Below are positions 11,758 to 13,186 of a stretch of DNA of 13,186 nt, piece after piece; position 1 is the first letter of the stretch; the number at the start of each line of letters is the position of its first letter. This DNA comes from a bacterium (GTDB taxonomy: Bacteria > Patescibacteriota > JABMPQ01 > JAQVVF01): NCBI GenBank assembly GCA_030611905.1, contig JAUWOX010000017.1:1-13186 (forward strand), written 5' to 3'. The notes beneath the pieces were generated by a model. That model saw nothing but the letters and a program-made list of their open reading frames with translations, was not told the DNA's origin and did no database searches. The position numbers were made by a program, and so were the translations under genes.

Positions 11758-12504
11758 TCACCGTAAATTTTTATTAATAAACTGCAAAGAATCTATTACC
11801 CCTTGAGTATTTTTAAATTTACTTTGATAAAAATCAGACCGCCCCTTTTTCTTTAATAAATCAATTAATTTCAAAGAAGCATTCGCTGGCAAAAAAGAAT
11901 GATTAGAATCCATCATCATATGTGAATCATTCAACGAATCAGCAATTCCAATTGTTCCTAACTTGCCAGCAATATATTTAATTCCAGAAAATTTATTGAA
12001 TCCCTTTGGAATAATATCAACTGCTACATTAGAATGAGTCACCAAAACTTTTTTTTCATAGCCAAACTGCTTAACCAGATCTAAAATAATTGGATAAATT
12101 TTTATTGGATCAAGTCCTCCTTTTTCATCTTTTGTAAATAAACTAATCGTAATAATTCGCCGCGCAAAATACTTCACTTCTTTAGGAGCCAACTCTCTCA
12201 ATTTTTTTTCTAGATCTTTGATAACTTTTATCTGCGACTTCGGAATAATTATTTCCTCCTTTTTTCCATCACTTACCACACAACCTGTTTCTAAAACATA
12301 GCCATCAAAATATTTTCTAATATCTTCAGGTACATATTTTTCAATAAAAGTTAAATCATTCCCAGTGCAAATATAAATTCCACAGAAATCTTTAATCGCT
12401 TCCATGCCTTTTATCAAATTTTCTTTAACATCATCTTTTACCTCCCACTGCTCATCAAGCAATGTCCCATGAAGATCAATCCCAATAATAAATCTTTTTT
12501 TCAT
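11758..12504 (-). CDS. HAD-superfamily hydrolase, IIB (Cof-like), with atypical DLHGT motif I
   Basis: 248 aa, soluble, probably a phosphatase. Motif I is IGIDLHGTLLDE: the nucleophile D10 is present, but the usual second Asp (general acid/base) is His12. Motif II is T47 in ICTGND. The motif III Lys is expected in VDIIPKGFNKFSG (162-174, K171). Motif IV is IADSLNDSHMM (187-197, D189 and D193). The cap inserted between motifs II and III (about 75-155) fits the C2/IIB type, as in Cof-like and mannosyl-phosphoglycerate phosphatases. The His substitution could alter or slow phosphoenzyme turnover. The ATG lacks an SD. It sits 46 bp upstream of the beta-propeller gene in the same direction; a functional link is not evident. 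Confidence 0.88.
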   Translation of the reverse strand: MKKRFIIGIDLHGTLLDEQWEVKDDVKENLIKGMEAIKDFCGIYICTGNDLTFIEKYVPEDIRKYFDGYVLETGCVVSDGKKEEIIIPKSQIKVIKDLEKKLRELAPKEVKYFARRIITISLFTKDEKGGLDPIKIYPIILDLVKQFGYEKKVLVTHSNVAVDIIPKGFNKFSGIKYIAGKLGTIGIADSLNDSHMMMDSNHSFLPANASLKLIDLLKKKGRSDFYQSKFKNTQGVIDSLQFINKNLR

Positions 12505-12577
12505 CGTTTGTAAAATTATCCCTTATTTAAGCCAAAATGAATTTTTAGCCCTTTTAAAGACAAAATTTCATCAATTA

Positions 12578-12606
12578 AACGGCTATTATCGACGATAGTA
12601 GCCGTT
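12578..12606 (-). terminator. Strong hairpin after the partial gene, probable terminator
   Basis: AACGGCTA (12606-12599) pairs with TAGCCGTT (12585-12578). After one C-A mismatch an inner TATC/GATA stem closes a 3-nt loop. It starts 2 nt after the stop codon of the gene ending at 12609. The T-tract is poor (TTTAATT read on from the stem), so termination may be incomplete, or the hairpin may protect the 3' end. No convincing promoter was seen between it and the HAD gene. Confidence 0.6.
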
Positions 12607-12608
12607 AA

Positions 12609-13186
12609 TCAATCAATATCAACAACATGCTCTGGATTATATTCATTATCAACCCCCTCTTCAGGATTAACATACATCTTTGTCCTACCCTTATTTTCTA
12701 GCCAAGCTTTCCAGGCCTTATCATCCCACAGACCGCTCGTGCTTTTTTGGTTACTTTCATCTGCCAACATGCTTAAAATTATTTTTCTTACAAAATCCGG
12801 AGACTCTTTGATAATTCTATAAGTTTTTTCAGCCAAACTTTTTGGTAAACATATCCCAAATCTTATATCTACTTGACGCGGTCGCAAACCAGTTTTATAA
12901 AAAGTATCTAAAGTTTCCAATGAAGGAGCATAAAAATTATATCGCAAACTATAAGCTAGCTCTTCTAAATCACTTTCAACTTCTTCATTGAATTTCCTTT
13001 CTGCTTGTCCAATCACTTCATACGAATAACGATCTACTACATCAACTTTTTTTCCAAATAAACCCATTATTCCCTTTGCCTTTTTCTTTCTCATAACCGG
13101 TACTTTTTTGTATTTTTCTCTAATTATTGAAGACAACGCCACCGCCTCATGCACCTCTTTCCATTTTTCACCTTGACGCCACTGAT
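12609..13186 (-). CDS. Unrecognised protein, C-terminal part (5' end beyond window)
   Basis: I recognise no family. The frame stays open to the window edge, giving about 191 visible residues. A GTG at 13154 could act as a start, but the upstream codons continue in frame with protein-like content (QWRQGEKWKE) and no SD precedes it, so the gene most likely extends beyond the window. Visible: a basic stretch MRKKKAKGIMGLFGKK, a helical acidic region NEEVESDLEELAYSLRYN, a segment YAPSLETLDTFYKTGLRPRQVDIRFG, a helical LPKSLAEKTYRIIKESPDFVRKIILSML, and an acidic tail EEGVDNEYNPEHVVDID. There are no membrane segments in the visible part. It is followed at once by a strong hairpin. Confidence 0.75.
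   Translation of the reverse strand, partial: QWRQGEKWKEVHEAVALSSIIREKYKKVPVMRKKKAKGIMGLFGKKVDVVDRYSYEVIGQAERKFNEEVESDLEELAYSLRYNFYAPSLETLDTFYKTGLRPRQVDIRFGICLPKSLAEKTYRIIKESPDFVRKIILSMLADESNQKSTSGLWDDKAWKAWLENKGRTKMYVNPEEGVDNEYNPEHVVDID

Noticed and set aside
1..13186. tRNA or rRNA genes
   Set aside because: No cloverleaf-like segment with a GTTCRANNC T-loop or rRNA core sequence was noticed in the intergenic regions; not tested by software.

Overview
The window looks like a bacterial chromosome of modest G+C, most likely a Patescibacteria/CPR (Parcubacteria-like) genome or a similarly streamlined bacterium. The reasons are short tightly packed genes, an arginine deiminase pathway, a presenilin-type GxGD membrane protease (a family common in archaea and CPR), sigma70-like TTGACA/TATAAT promoters and intrinsic terminators. 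TGA is a normal stop here, which argues against Gracilibacteria/SR1 with their recoded TGA. The lineage is inference; genes and motifs are read from the sequence.

Left part (1-4115), an arginine hub. The end of arginine deiminase (arcA) overlaps arginyl-tRNA synthetase (argS) on the + strand, closed by a terminator. Facing it on the - strand are ornithine carbamoyltransferase (OTC) and an unrecognised 185-aa protein. The 185-aa gene has what reads as a complete ribosome-mediated attenuator: a TTGACT/TATACT promoter, a 23-codon leader peptide with four consecutive Arg codons, an intrinsic terminator, and an antiterminator helix whose first strand is the end of the leader ORF. OTC has its own short Arg-containing leader ORF that ends in an ATGA overlap with the OTC start.

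Middle (4116-7543). A peptidase T-like M20 metallopeptidase is followed by a large ATP-grasp-like protein. The 500-bp gap upstream of the ATP-grasp-like gene is not empty: it holds two tandem copies, 200 bp apart, of a leader-peptide/antiterminator/terminator unit. The two leader peptides share MKFxxRQ, Trp13-His14 and a SSWLLY end, and each copy can form an 11-bp antiterminator. With the arginine case this makes three attenuator units in 13 kb.

Right part (7544-13186), all on the - strand and A+T-rich. In transcription order it carries a partial unknown gene, a HAD phosphatase-like protein with DLHGT in place of DxDGT, a secreted seven-bladed beta-propeller, NAD(P)H-hydrate dehydratase (nnrD), a presenilin-like protease, an HD-domain protein and a single-pass membrane-anchored protein. 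The last four are separated by 5-9 nt and look like one operon. These genes mostly lack Shine-Dalgarno sequences, whereas argS, OTC, the 185-aa gene and the ATP-grasp-like gene all have strong ones.
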